A stretch of DNA of 64,000 nt from an uncultured Bacilli bacterium (lineage in GTDB: Bacteria > Bacillota_I > Bacilli_A > RF39 > UBA660): assembly GCA_944329375.1 (NCBI GenBank), contig CALVIB010000002.1, positions 1 to 64,000 of the forward strand, given 5' to 3'. The notes below the pieces were generated by a model. That model worked only from the letters and a program-made list of their open reading frames with translations, made no database searches and had not been told where the DNA came from. This document shows positions 9,675 through 18,412 of the stretch, piece by piece; within the stretch, counting starts at the first letter, position 1; every line of letters begins with the position of its first letter. The position numbers and the translations under genes are program-made.

Positions 9675-10955
9675 ATGTTACAAAAACCAAAGGGAACTTA
9701 TGATATATATGGCGATAAAGCTTTAACTTATCTTTATTTTAGAAAAATAGCCAAAGCTTTAATGGATAAATACAATGCGAAGTTTATTGAAACTCCGATA
9801 TTTGAATCAAGTGAACTTTTTCATAGAGGTGTTGGAGAAACTACGGATATTGTAAGTAAGGAAACTTATGATTTTAAAGATAGAGGAGATAGAAATTTAA
9901 CGCTTAGACCAGAGGGAACGGCTGGTATTGTTAGATGTTTTATTGAAAATAAGTTATATGCGGAGAGTTTACCTTTAAAAGCATGGTATTTAGGACCAAT
10001 GTTTAGATATGAAAGACCACAAGCAGGAAGATATAGAGAATTTTATCAATTTGGAGTTGAAGCTTTTGGCTCTAATAATCCAATGATGGATGCGGAAATT
10101 ATTGGTATGGCTTGCAATTTGTTTAAAATACTTGGTTTAAAAGGAGTAAGTGTTAATATAAATACTTTAGGAGATAAAGAATCTAGAGAAAATTATAGAA
10201 AAGCTTTGCTTGATTATTTTAAACCTTATTTAAATGATTTATGTGAAGATTGTCAGAGAAGATATGAAAAAAATCCTCTACGTATTTTAGATTGTAAAGT
10301 AGATAGTTCTAATGAAATTATGAAAGATGCACCTAAAATATTAGATTATTTAAATGAAGAAAGTAAAAAACATTTTGACAAAGTGAAAGAATATTTAGAT
10401 GCGATGGATATAGATTATAAAGTTAATCCAAATATTGTTAGAGGACTTGATTACTATACGCACACTGTATTTGAAGTTCAAGCTGATATTAAAGGATTTG
10501 GTGCTCAAAGTACTTTGGCTGCTGGTGGAAGATATGACCATTTAGTAGAATTTATTGGTGGTCCTAGTGTGCCTGGTGTTGGTTTTGCTTTAGGTTTAGA
10601 AAGATTATTTTTAGCTTTAGATGCTGAAAAAATAGATATTAGAGAAGTTGTTTGTCCTGATGTTTATATATTTAGTGCGGGGGAGAATCAAAAGTCTAAT
10701 GTTTTAGCTTTAGCTAATGATTTAAGAATGGCTGGTTTTAATGTTGAAATAGATTATAATGGCCGTAATTTTAAAAGTAATTTTAAACACGCTGATAAAG
10801 TTATGGCTAAATATATTATTATAATTGGCGAAGAAGAAGTTAATAGTAAAGTATTAACAGTTAAAAATAATGAAACTAAAGAAGAATATAAAGTTGAATT
10901 AGATAAATTAATAGAGTTTTTAGATGAAAAAATAGGTGATGAGGATGAAGATTAA
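9675..10955 (+). CDS. hisS: Histidyl-tRNA synthetase
   Basis: A 426-residue class II synthetase that charges tRNA-His. The N terminus LQKPKGTYDI is the standard HisRS beginning. Class II motif 2 is FRYERPQAGRYREFYQFGVE. The histidine-specific blocks GLDYYTHTVFE and GGRYDHLVEF are present, and motif 3 is VPGVGFALGLERL. The C-terminal anticodon-binding domain starts at about 330. The ATG at 9675 is used because it has AAAGGG upstream and gives the conserved start; an upstream in-frame alternative adds three residues. It overlaps aspS by 11 bases, so the two are translated together. Confidence 0.96.
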   Translation: MLQKPKGTYDIYGDKALTYLYFRKIAKALMDKYNAKFIETPIFESSELFHRGVGETTDIVSKETYDFKDRGDRNLTLRPEGTAGIVRCFIENKLYAESLPLKAWYLGPMFRYERPQAGRYREFYQFGVEAFGSNNPMMDAEIIGMACNLFKILGLKGVSVNINTLGDKESRENYRKALLDYFKPYLNDLCEDCQRRYEKNPLRILDCKVDSSNEIMKDAPKILDYLNEESKKHFDKVKEYLDAMDIDYKVNPNIVRGLDYYTHTVFEVQADIKGFGAQSTLAAGGRYDHLVEFIGGPSVPGVGFALGLERLFLALDAEKIDIREVVCPDVYIFSAGENQKSNVLALANDLRMAGFNVEIDYNGRNFKSNFKHADKVMAKYIIIIGEEEVNSKVLTVKNNETKEEYKVELDKLIEFLDEKIGDEDED

Positions 10956-12669
10956 CAATACAAGTGTTGGTAAGAAAAATGTGGGAGAGACAGTTACTTT
11001 ATATGGCTGGGTTAATAGAAAAAGAGATTTAGGTGGACTTATTTTTATTGATTTAAGAGATAGAAGTGGAATTATTCAATTGGTGGTTGACCCTAAAAGT
11101 GAGATATATGATTTAGCCAGCACCCTTAAAAATGAATATGTTATAAAAGTAAGTGGTAAAGTTGTTTTAAGGAAAGAAGCTAATAAAAATTTAAAAACGG
11201 GCGAGGTTGAAATAGAGGTTTTATCTTTAGATATTTTAAATAAATCTATTGATTTACCTTTTGATTTAAATAATGTAACAGCTTTAGAAGATACAAGACT
11301 AAAATACCGTTATTTAGATTTGAGAAGAGAAGAACTTAAAAACAATTTGATGGTTAAACATAAAGTGATGCAAAGTGCGAGAAAATATTTAAATTCTTTA
11401 GATTTTATGGAAATAGAAACACCAATTCTTTGTAAATCAACACCTGAAGGAGCTAGAGATTACTTAGTGCCATCTAGAGTTAATAAAGGACGTTTTTATG
11501 CTTTACCACAATCTCCTCAACTTTTTAAACAAATACTTATGATGAGTTCTATGGAGAGATATTATCAAATTGCTAGATGTTTTAGGGATGAGGATTTACG
11601 CGCTGATAGACAACCAGAATTTACGCAAATTGATATGGAAATGAGTTTTTTATCACAAGATGAGATTATGAATATTACTGAAGGATTACTTTATAATATA
11701 TTTAAGGAAGTAAAAAATATAGAAATAAAACTTCCTATTAATAGAATGACTTATGATGAAGCTATTAACTTATATGGTTCAGATAAACCAGATTTAAGAT
11801 TTGAAAATCCTATTTATGATATTACAGATTATTTTAAAGAAAGTGATTTTAGTTTGTTTAAAAGCATTATAAATGACGGGGGAATAATTAATGCTTTAGT
11901 ATTTAATGCGGCAGATAAATATTCGAGAAAAGATATTGATAAGTTAACAGATTATGTTAAAACTTATGGAGCTACAGCTTTAGCTTTCTTAAAATATAAT
12001 GGGGAGTTTACTGGTAGTATTGCTAAATTTGTAAATGAAGAAATAGGTATCAATTTAATTAAAAATTTAAATTTAAAAGATAATGATTTGGTTTTAATTA
12101 TAGCGGGCGATAAGAAAATGGTTAAGACTTCTTTGGGAGCTTTAAGGTGTAAAGTAGCTAAAGATTTAGATTTAATTTCTAAAGATAAATATGCTTTAAC
12201 TTGGGTAACTGATTTTCCAATGTTTGAATATAGTGATGAAGAAGAAAGGTATATTGCTTGCCATCATCCATTTACTTTGCCACAGGATATAGATGGTTTG
12301 GATGATAAAGAAAATGCGAAAGCATATGCTTATGATATAGTTATTAATGGCTATGAAGCAGGTGGTGGAAGTCTTAGAATATATAATCCTTTAGACCAGG
12401 AAAAAGTGCTAGAGGCTTTAGGATTTTCTAAAGAGCAAGCTTTAAGTCAATTTGGGTTTTTATTAGAAGCTTTAAAATATGGTTGTCCACCTCATGGAGG
12501 TTTGGCTTTAGGATTAGAAAGACTTACTATGATACTTTGCGGTACGGAAAATATCCGTGATGTTATTGCTTTTCCTAAAACGACAAGTGCGTCTTGTTTA
12601 ATGACTGAAGCTCCTAGTAAGGTTGCTTTAAAACAATTGGATGAATTACATATAAAAATTAGTGAATAA
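10945..12669 (+). CDS. aspS: Aspartyl-tRNA synthetase, bacterial type
   Basis: About 574 residues. N-terminal OB anticodon-binding fold (about 1-100, ending in the SKSIDLPF-type linker), class II catalytic core with motif 2 (RCFRDEDLRADRQPEFTQIDMEMSF), a bacterial-type GAD insertion in the middle, and motif 3 (GLALGLERLTMIL) near the end. The ATG at 10945 is preferred because AGGTG lies six bases upstream; an ATG at 10939 is possible. The gene overlaps the end of hisS. The hisS-aspS pair is a common order in Bacillota. Confidence 0.96.
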   Translation: MKINNTSVGKKNVGETVTLYGWVNRKRDLGGLIFIDLRDRSGIIQLVVDPKSEIYDLASTLKNEYVIKVSGKVVLRKEANKNLKTGEVEIEVLSLDILNKSIDLPFDLNNVTALEDTRLKYRYLDLRREELKNNLMVKHKVMQSARKYLNSLDFMEIETPILCKSTPEGARDYLVPSRVNKGRFYALPQSPQLFKQILMMSSMERYYQIARCFRDEDLRADRQPEFTQIDMEMSFLSQDEIMNITEGLLYNIFKEVKNIEIKLPINRMTYDEAINLYGSDKPDLRFENPIYDITDYFKESDFSLFKSIINDGGIINALVFNAADKYSRKDIDKLTDYVKTYGATALAFLKYNGEFTGSIAKFVNEEIGINLIKNLNLKDNDLVLIIAGDKKMVKTSLGALRCKVAKDLDLISKDKYALTWVTDFPMFEYSDEEERYIACHHPFTLPQDIDGLDDKENAKAYAYDIVINGYEAGGGSLRIYNPLDQEKVLEALGFSKEQALSQFGFLLEALKYGCPPHGGLALGLERLTMILCGTENIRDVIAFPKTTSASCLMTEAPSKVALKQLDELHIKISE

Positions 12670-12695
12670 AAAGGGCTTTAGGAATAGGTGGTTAC

Positions 12696-13631
12696 ATGAA
12701 TAGACAAGTAATTTATGAATTACTAAAAGATAATCTTTGTATTCAAGATAAAGCTTTACAAAAATTAGTATGGGCACTTTATAATAATTTTTATAATGAT
12801 AGTGTTAAACAAAATATTTTACTTATTGGCGATAGAGGAACTGGGAAAACAACGATGCTTAAAGAAGCAGCAGATTTAATGGATATTCCTTTTGGAGAGG
12901 TGCATAATGCTTTTTCTTTTGAGAATATTAATATGAATTTACTTAGTAATGGATTGGTCCAACTAGGTATGAATAGCGATACTTATGAAGGTATTTTATT
13001 ACTTCATGATTTTCAAGATGCTTTTATAAGAGGCCATAGTTTAGAATTTAATGCTATGGTGGCTTCTAATGTTTTAAATTTAGATAACTATGGATATTTT
13101 AATACATCTAGTATTTGTTTTGTTGGTGAGATAGATACTGATAATGTAAGGGATATTTTTGGAAATGATTTGATTTTATCTGATTTAGATACCAATGATT
13201 TTACTTCACCTACTTTGAGTATAATTCAAGGCTATTTAACTAATGTGAATAGAATTAAAGAAGATGAAGATGGTAATAAGAGTGCGAATATTGGGTTTGA
13301 AAAATATGTTTCAAATGTAATTAAAAGTCGTTTTTTAGCTTCGACAACGATGGATGTATTTAAACAAAGAATTTATATGGAAGATATGGGAGCTAGTGAT
13401 ATTGTTAAAGCTTTATCTTCGTCAATTTCGGCTTTAAATTTATATAAAGATGATTTGCTTGAGGATTATGTGTCTTCAGAAGAATTTGTGCGAAAAGTAG
13501 CGAGTTATATTTTGGAAAGTGGCGAAGGTCTTCATGCGACTAATGCAGCTATTGAAAATACTTTTATGAATGATTATAAGCATGGTGCGAAGGTTTTGAA
13601 AAAAAATTCAATATTTGCTTCGTTAAAATGA
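12696..13631 (+). CDS. ClpX-like AAA+ ATPase, degenerate, tandem copy A
   Basis: A 311-residue P-loop protein with the AAA+ core but no ClpX zinc domain. Walker A is GDRGTGKTT at about 45-53. The Walker B position aligned with the ClpX form GIVYIDEIDK reads GILLLHDFQD (about 99-108), so the usual Asp-Glu is His-Asp. A ClpX-like C-terminal helical domain ends in SGEGLHATNAAIEN, matching the sensor-2 region where ClpX has GLR; here the arginine is His. It starts 26 bases after aspS with AGGTGG upstream and is followed 14 bases later by a paralogue. The partner and substrate are unknown. It may bind ATP without efficient hydrolysis. Confidence 0.6.
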   Translation: MNRQVIYELLKDNLCIQDKALQKLVWALYNNFYNDSVKQNILLIGDRGTGKTTMLKEAADLMDIPFGEVHNAFSFENINMNLLSNGLVQLGMNSDTYEGILLLHDFQDAFIRGHSLEFNAMVASNVLNLDNYGYFNTSSICFVGEIDTDNVRDIFGNDLILSDLDTNDFTSPTLSIIQGYLTNVNRIKEDEDGNKSANIGFEKYVSNVIKSRFLASTTMDVFKQRIYMEDMGASDIVKALSSSISALNLYKDDLLEDYVSSEEFVRKVASYILESGEGLHATNAAIENTFMNDYKHGAKVLKKNSIFASLK

Positions 13632-13645
13632 TGTGGAGGTAGTAT

Positions 13646-14575
13646 ATGAACACACAAGATATTTATAATGAATTAAAAGAAATGCTTTGTAATCAAGATA
13701 AAGCGTTAAAAGAACTTGTTTGGACAGTTGCTAGAAATGAAAAGTTAGATAGGCCTAAAAATGTTTTATTGGTTGGTGAAGTTGGAACTGGTAAATCAAC
13801 AATGGTGGAATGTGTGGCTAATAAAATGAATAAGTCACTCGCAAAAGTTTCTGGATTATGTACATCTAATGGAATGAATCCTAAGGTGCTTTATGATGCT
13901 TTCTTAAGACTTCACTGTTCAAATAAAGATGGTTCATTAAAAGGAATTGTTTTAATTGAAGATATGCGTAATTGTTTCATTTATGGTGGTTTTTCAGATA
14001 TAAGTTCTTTAATAACTTCTGGAAGTTTTTCTTTGAATAAAAATTTTTTTGACCTTACTTCAACTATGTTTATTGGTGAGATTGATACAAACGGTTTAGA
14101 AGAATGTTTTACTATGCCAACTGGTGTTACTATTGATAATATAGAAGATGCTTTTATATTACCAAATTATGATGGCGATGAAATTAAAAATATTATTGAA
14201 GATTTAATTTGTCTGGCTGATGATATTGATAATCCCGTAGATATGTATAGCGATAAGTATAGAGATGCTATTAAAAGGACTTTTTTATCCATTGAATGTA
14301 ATAAGGTGTTTGGTAAAAAAATATTTGCCGAAAGTATGAAAAGAGAAGATATATGTAATGCTTTGAAATCTCCAATATCTGAACTTCAAACATATAGTGA
14401 TGATTTATGTGAAGAATATATGCATTCAGATTATTTTATTAACTCGATAGCTAATCATATAAGTGAAAGTTTGATTGGTCTTCATGACTTAGATAATGCT
14501 GTTAAAGATGTCACAAGATTTGATAGTAAAAGAAAAATTAAAGTTTATAAAGAAGATTCATTAATGAGGATATAA
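13646..14575 (+). CDS. ClpX-like AAA+ ATPase, degenerate, tandem copy B
   Basis: A 309-residue paralogue of the preceding gene. The first 30 residues are closely similar (IYNELKEMLCNQDKALKELVW against IYELLKDNLCIQDKALQKLVW). Walker A is GEVGTGKST at about 44-52. The Walker B position reads GIVLIEDMRN, that is Glu-Asp in place of Asp-Glu. The C-terminal sensor-2 segment is LIGLHDLDNAVKD, again with His where ClpX has Arg. Divergence between the copies elsewhere is large, so the duplication is old. It ends two bases before the broken ttcA-like gene, which suggests one transcript. A hetero-oligomer of A and B is plausible but not shown. Confidence 0.6.
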   Translation: MNTQDIYNELKEMLCNQDKALKELVWTVARNEKLDRPKNVLLVGEVGTGKSTMVECVANKMNKSLAKVSGLCTSNGMNPKVLYDAFLRLHCSNKDGSLKGIVLIEDMRNCFIYGGFSDISSLITSGSFSLNKNFFDLTSTMFIGEIDTNGLEECFTMPTGVTIDNIEDAFILPNYDGDEIKNIIEDLICLADDIDNPVDMYSDKYRDAIKRTFLSIECNKVFGKKIFAESMKREDICNALKSPISELQTYSDDLCEEYMHSDYFINSIANHISESLIGLHDLDNAVKDVTRFDSKRKIKVYKEDSLMRI

Positions 14576-14576
14576 T

Positions 14577-15379
14577 TTGGAAAAATATAAAGAGATAGAA
14601 AGAAGTATTATAAAGAAATTTAGACCATCTATATGGCATAAATTCGTTAAAGCTATTCATGATTATGAGTTGATTAAAGAAAATGATAAGGTTGCTGTAT
14701 GTATTAGTGGTGGTAAGGATTCTTTTTTACTTGCTAAATGTTTAGAAGAATTACAAAGACATGGTAAGGTTAAGTTTGATTTAGAATATATTATTATGAA
14801 TCCAGGTTATACTGATGAAGCTTTAGATAAAATAAAGAGTAATTTGAAGTTATTAAATATAGATGCTCATATATTTGAAAGCCCTATTTTTAAAGTGGTT
14901 AGTAAAGAGAAAATCCTTGCTTTTTATGTGCGAAAATGTGAAGGGGATATCTATATAATTATGCGAAGAAACTTGGATGTAATAAAATTGCTTTAGGACA
15001 TCACTATGACGATGTTATAGAAACGATTTTAATGAATTTAATATATAATGGGATGTTTGCAGGAATGATGCCAAAACTAAAAAGTGATAATTTTGATGGG
15101 TTGGAACTTATTAGACCTCTATATTTAGTTAGAGAGGAAAGTATTTTAGATTGGGCAAGATACAATGAATTATCGTTTATTGATTGTGCATGCACAGTTA
15201 CTAAAAAAGACATTGGTAAAAGAAATGAAATGAAAAAATTAATTAAAATGTTGAAGGAATATTATGTTGATGCGGATATTAATCTATTTAATTCTTTAAG
15301 CAATGTGAGATTAGATAAGGTTATAACTTATTTTGAAGATAATAAAAAGCATAATTTTTTGGATAAATATAAGTTATAA
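14577..15379 (+). pseudogene. TtcA/TilS-type PP-loop tRNA-thiolation ATPase, broken by a frameshift and a stop
   Basis: The sequence encodes a TtcA-like protein in two frames. The first part has the PP-loop SGGKDS (AVCISGGKDSFLLAKCLEE). Around 14909-14913 a one-base loss in an A-run moves the frame by -1. In the new frame the text continues NPCFLCAKM, then TGA at 14939-14941 where relatives have Arg, then RGYLYNYAKKLGCNKIALGHHYDDV to the natural end at 15379. The CxxC expected for iron-sulfur binding and the GHHYDD motif are intact, so the damage is recent or is a sequencing error. Start is TTG at 14577 with GAGGA upstream. The intact enzyme would thiolate or otherwise modify tRNA. Confidence 0.8.
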
Positions 15380-15470
15380 TGATGATGTTGTAGTTTTTTT
15401 GAATATACAAAAAATATATATTTATGATTTTTAATTAACTTAAGTTAAGGTTTGAAAGTGTGAGGTAATT

Positions 15471-16049
15471 ATGAAAGAAGAATTAGAAATTTGTGTAAAG
15501 TCTTTGGTAACTTTTAAGGAATTTTATGATGATATGATTAAAAAAGGTTTTCATGAACAGGAAAATTTTGTTTTAAACGATATTTATTTGGTTAATGATG
15601 ATATGGAAGTATCTTTAGAAAATGAGAAAATTATTTTTTCTAATTATGTTTTGATTAGAGAAACGGTTGGTAAAAGAAAAATGCTTGTTTTAAAGCATAA
15701 GGAAGTAAATGAAAATGGTAAGGTAAAACAAGAATCTATTAAATGTCCAATTACTGATATAGATAAAGCTTATGATTTTATGAAAGCTTTAGGATATAAA
15801 AAATTATTTGAAATAAGTGACCATAATATTTTAATGAGTAATGGAAAGAATGAGATTTATATTCAAGATGTTAAAGGTATTGGAACTTATGTAGAGATGG
15901 AACAAAAGAATTTACTATTAGAAAACAATAATGGTAATACAATTGATGAGATGAAAAATGCTTTAAAAGGATATGATTTAAAAATCGATACAAGTGATTA
16001 TTTTGTTAGAAAAGCTTATGATGTTTTAAAAACATATTATGAAAAATAA
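15471..16049 (+). CDS. CYTH-domain protein (adenylate cyclase IV/thiamine triphosphatase fold)
   Basis: A 192-residue protein that fits a single CYTH domain, a beta-tunnel that binds triphosphates with divalent metal. The N terminus carries ELEICVK, close to the family EXEXK signature but not exact. Further family-like blocks are DIYLVND, LIRETVGKRKMLVLKHKE with several basic residues, MKALGYKKLFEISDH, and IYIQDVKGIGTYVEME. The C-terminal helix YFVRKAYDVLKTYY is also typical. Substrate (adenylate, thiamine triphosphate or inorganic triphosphate) cannot be told from sequence. It has its own spacer of about 90 bases after the ttcA remnant and precedes the structured RNA. Confidence 0.68.
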   Translation: MKEELEICVKSLVTFKEFYDDMIKKGFHEQENFVLNDIYLVNDDMEVSLENEKIIFSNYVLIRETVGKRKMLVLKHKEVNENGKVKQESIKCPITDIDKAYDFMKALGYKKLFEISDHNILMSNGKNEIYIQDVKGIGTYVEMEQKNLLLENNNGNTIDEMKNALKGYDLKIDTSDYFVRKAYDVLKTYYEK

Positions 16050-16070
16050 TGTTAAGTTTTGTAAATATGC

Positions 16071-16099
16071 TAGGCAAAAGTTATTAAATATGGTATAAT
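16071..16099 (+). promoter_or_regulatory. Promoter of the 6S-like RNA
   Basis: TAGGCA at 16071-16076 and TATAAT at 16094-16099 with a 17-base spacer; TG at 16091-16092 makes an extended -10. Transcription is predicted to begin near 16106, exactly where the closing stem of the RNA begins. Confidence 0.65.
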
Positions 16100-16105
16100 T
16101 TAATT

Positions 16106-16271
16106 GTCTAAAAGAAGAATACCGCTATGAAAAACCTACTAAGTATAACGATTGGGAATCTAATTCTCTGGTGGTGTAGAATACTTTAATTTATTAAAGG
16201 CTCCTAAAACCAGTGATGTGATGCCCACCTGGGAGATCAGGTTTTAATTCGTTAAGGTTTCTCTTTTGGAC
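16106..16271 (+). ncRNA. Structured RNA, candidate 6S RNA
   Basis: No protein frame fits this 250-base gap. A promoter places the 5' end at GTCTAAAAGA, which pairs with TCTTTTGGAC at the 3' end (to 16271) to form a closing stem. Inside, AAAACCT pairs with AGGTTTT, and TCTCTGGTGG pairs with CCACCTGGGAGA through a bulge. A small CTTTAA/TTAAAG hairpin lies near the tip. The layout (closing stem, large central bubble, long apical stem, about 200 bases including the terminator) is that of 6S RNA, the RNA polymerase decoy. No SRP, tmRNA or RNase P signature was seen. The family assignment is inference; that it is an RNA gene is better supported. Confidence 0.55.
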
Positions 16272-16280
16272 TTTGCTTAT

Positions 16281-16316
16281 AAAAAGGCCTCTGAATTTTC
16301 AGAGGCTTATTTTTTA
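16281..16316. terminator. Bidirectional terminator between the RNA gene and rnhC
   Basis: GCCTCTGA (16287-16294) pairs with TCAGAGGC (16299-16306); T runs follow on the plus strand (16307 onward) and on the minus strand (16285-16281). It overlaps the rnhC stop codon. Confidence 0.85.
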
Positions 16317-17257
16317 GCTAATTCTTTAATCTTTTCTGTGTTTTTAAAATTTGTTTTAGCAATTTCATTTAATATTTCTTCTCCATATTTTTTTACTAGT
16401 TTACATCCTACTTCGTCGGCTTGATGTCCAGCTCCTTTAGGAAGGGTAATTTGATATTTTTTAGATAATTTTTCAAATTCTTTAATAAAAATATATCTAC
16501 TTATAATAGCCGAACAAGCTACTGATAAACATTGGTCTTCCGCTTTGGTAATAAAAGTAATATTCTTTTGAACATTAGATGATTTTTTTAAATAATTATA
16601 GTAAACATATTTTTCAGCAAATTGATCAACCACAATATAATCATAATTTTGATACTTTTTACTCATTTCTAATAAAGCTTTATTATGCAATATTGCTTTT
16701 ATAGCATTCATGTTATATTCTTTGTTTCTTTCATTATATTCTTTATTATTTAACGTCATGGTATAATATGGTATTTTTTTAATGATTTCAGGAGTAATTT
16801 TTAATATTTGTTCATCAGTTAGTTTTTTAGAATCTTTAACTTTTAAGTTTTCTAAAAATGGTATATCTTCTTTAGTTACATATGAAGCTGTTACTACAAT
16901 AGGACCAAAATAATCTCCTGTTCCAACTTCATCTGAACCAATTGTATTAGCATAGTAAACTTTAGAATTTTGTTTTTCTTTTTTCTTTTCTCCAGCAACT
17001 TTCATATCTATTTTTTTATCAGGATTTAAGTTTTTTTCCATTTCAGACCATAAATTAGCATCTATATCCGCACTTATACCTTGAAAAACGGCTTTACCTG
17101 ATTCATATAAAGTAACTACTGTATCTGCTTCATCAGCTTGGAAGACTGCATAAGGTGGTGTTTTTATACGTTTTTTTTCTTCAAAATATTCATTCATTTT
17201 ATTCATTGTATTTTTACTAACCTTAAGGGTTATTGTTTTTACTGGTTCTTTTTTCAT
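16307..17257 (-). CDS. rnhC: Ribonuclease HIII
   Basis: About 316 residues. It cleaves the RNA strand of RNA-DNA hybrids. The N-terminal third is the TBP-like substrate-binding domain typical of RNase HIII (PPYAVFQADEADTVVTLYESGKAVFQG). The catalytic RNase H fold begins with IGSDEVGTGDYFGP, which supplies the Asp-Glu pair, followed by KVKDSKKLTDEQI and IVVDQFAE; this distinguishes it from HII. The ATG at 17257 is chosen because AGGTG lies six bases upstream; a GTG three codons earlier overlaps that ribosome site. It is divergent from cvpA, the neighbour arrangement seen in many Bacillota. Confidence 0.93.
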   Translation of the reverse strand: MKKEPVKTITLKVSKNTMNKMNEYFEEKKRIKTPPYAVFQADEADTVVTLYESGKAVFQGISADIDANLWSEMEKNLNPDKKIDMKVAGEKKKEKQNSKVYYANTIGSDEVGTGDYFGPIVVTASYVTKEDIPFLENLKVKDSKKLTDEQILKITPEIIKKIPYYTMTLNNKEYNERNKEYNMNAIKAILHNKALLEMSKKYQNYDYIVVDQFAEKYVYYNYLKKSSNVQKNITFITKAEDQCLSVACSAIISRYIFIKEFEKLSKKYQITLPKGAGHQADEVGCKLVKKYGEEILNEIAKTNFKNTEKIKELAKK

Positions 17258-17361
17258 TTCTATCACCTGTCAACATTTTAACACATTTCTTTATTCATCA
17301 CAACAAAGGCTTTACTTTTTGTTTTTAAATATAATATAATTATAAAAGAAGGGAAGATGGT

Positions 17362-18081
17362 ATGAATATATTAGATATTTTAGTTATAATTTTTATTTTA
17401 ATAGGTGGCATTATAGGTTTTAAAAGAGGTTTTACTACTAGTTTAGTTAATTTTATTGGTGTTATATTAGTTGTAATTATTGCTTATTTTTTAAAAAATC
17501 CTATTGGGGAATTTTTGATGGGATTTTGTCCATTCTTTAATTTTGGAGGAGTTATTAAAGGTGTAACGGTGTTAAATATAGCTTTATATCAAATAATTGC
17601 TTTTATATTAGTATTTAGTATTTTAATGATTGTACTTAAAGTTTTACTTATGGTTACTAATGTTTTTGAAACGTTTTTGAAATTGACTATTGTTTTAGGA
17701 TTTCCATCTAAAATTTTGGGAGCAATTGTTGGAATAATTGAAAATTATATAATTGTTTTTTTTGCATTATATGTTCTTTCAATGCCAACTTTTTTAGAAG
17801 TTGATTTTATAAGAGATTCTACTTACCGAGAACCAATTTTAAAGAATACGCCACTTTTATCTAATGTAGCTTCATCTACTTTGGATGTTTTGGATGAATT
17901 TAAAGATTTAGTTGATAAATATGATAAAACTGAGAATAATGATGAATTTAATTTGGAGACATTAGATTTATTCTTAAAATATAATGTTGTGTCTGTAGAT
18001 ACTGTCAAAAACTTAAAAGATAGTGGTAAAATAAAAATTAATGGAATAGATGTAATTATAAATAAATATGAGGAGGAGTAA
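17362..18081 (+). CDS. CvpA-family membrane protein
   Basis: A 239-residue protein starting with four hydrophobic helices of the CvpA/colicin V production family: NILDILVIIFILIGGIIGFKRGFTTSLVNFIGVI is a typical beginning (helix, then GxxxGFxRG). Helices lie at about 5-25, 28-48, 65-90 and 105-135, followed by a charged cytoplasmic or extracellular tail. The molecular function is poorly known; roles in envelope homeostasis and biofilm have been described in other bacteria. It is separated by two bases from trxA and stands divergently from rnhC, with a -10-like TATAAT box in the shared spacer. Confidence 0.82.
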   Translation: MNILDILVIIFILIGGIIGFKRGFTTSLVNFIGVILVVIIAYFLKNPIGEFLMGFCPFFNFGGVIKGVTVLNIALYQIIAFILVFSILMIVLKVLLMVTNVFETFLKLTIVLGFPSKILGAIVGIIENYIIVFFALYVLSMPTFLEVDFIRDSTYREPILKNTPLLSNVASSTLDVLDEFKDLVDKYDKTENNDEFNLETLDLFLKYNVVSVDTVKNLKDSGKIKINGIDVIINKYEEE

Positions 18082-18083
18082 TT

Positions 18084-18377
18084 ATGGAGATAATTAAGGG
18101 TAGTTTAGAAAATTTTGATGAAATAACAAGTAAAGGAAATGTTTTAGTTGATTTTTTTGCAACTTGGTGTGGGCCTTGTAAAATGTTAGCCCCAGAGCTT
18201 GAAGAAATTAAAGATAAAGTTCAAATTGTGAAAATTGATATTGATGAAAATTTAGAACTTTGTAAAAGATTTGGGGTAATGAGTGTTCCAACACTTGTTT
18301 ATTTCAAAGCTGATGGTACTTATACTATGCATATTGGATATATGACTAGTGATGAAATTTTAAAATTCATTCAATAA
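18084..18377 (+). CDS. trxA: Thioredoxin
   Basis: A 97-residue thioredoxin, slightly shorter than the usual 104-109 because the N-terminal strand is brief. The redox motif is ATWCGPCKMLAPELEE and the cis-proline motif is VMSVPTLVYF. It reduces protein disulfides in the cytosol. It has GAGGAGT as ribosome site within the end of cvpA and is followed by a perfect 10-bp terminator stem. No thioredoxin reductase gene is in the window. Confidence 0.94.
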   Translation: MEIIKGSLENFDEITSKGNVLVDFFATWCGPCKMLAPELEEIKDKVQIVKIDIDENLELCKRFGVMSVPTLVYFKADGTYTMHIGYMTSDEILKFIQ

Positions 18378-18378
18378 T

Positions 18379-18412
18379 AAAAGCTATTAAGATTAATTTT
18401 TAATAGCTTTTT
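18379..18412. terminator. Bidirectional terminator between trxA and the dCMP deaminase gene
   Basis: A 10-bp perfect stem, AAGCTATTAA (18381-18390) with TTAATAGCTT (18400-18409), T run on the plus strand and A run on the other side. Confidence 0.85.

Noticed and set aside
14900-14945. Programmed frameshift or recoded UGA in the ttcA-like gene
   Set aside because: There is no heptameric slip site, and a stop follows the shift within 30 bases at a position where relatives have Arg, so breakage or error is simpler. UGA serves as normal stop elsewhere in the window.
16106-16271. SRP RNA, tmRNA or RNase P RNA
   Set aside because: The SRP tetraloop region (GGAAG/AGCAG), tmRNA tag frame and RNase P core motifs were not seen.
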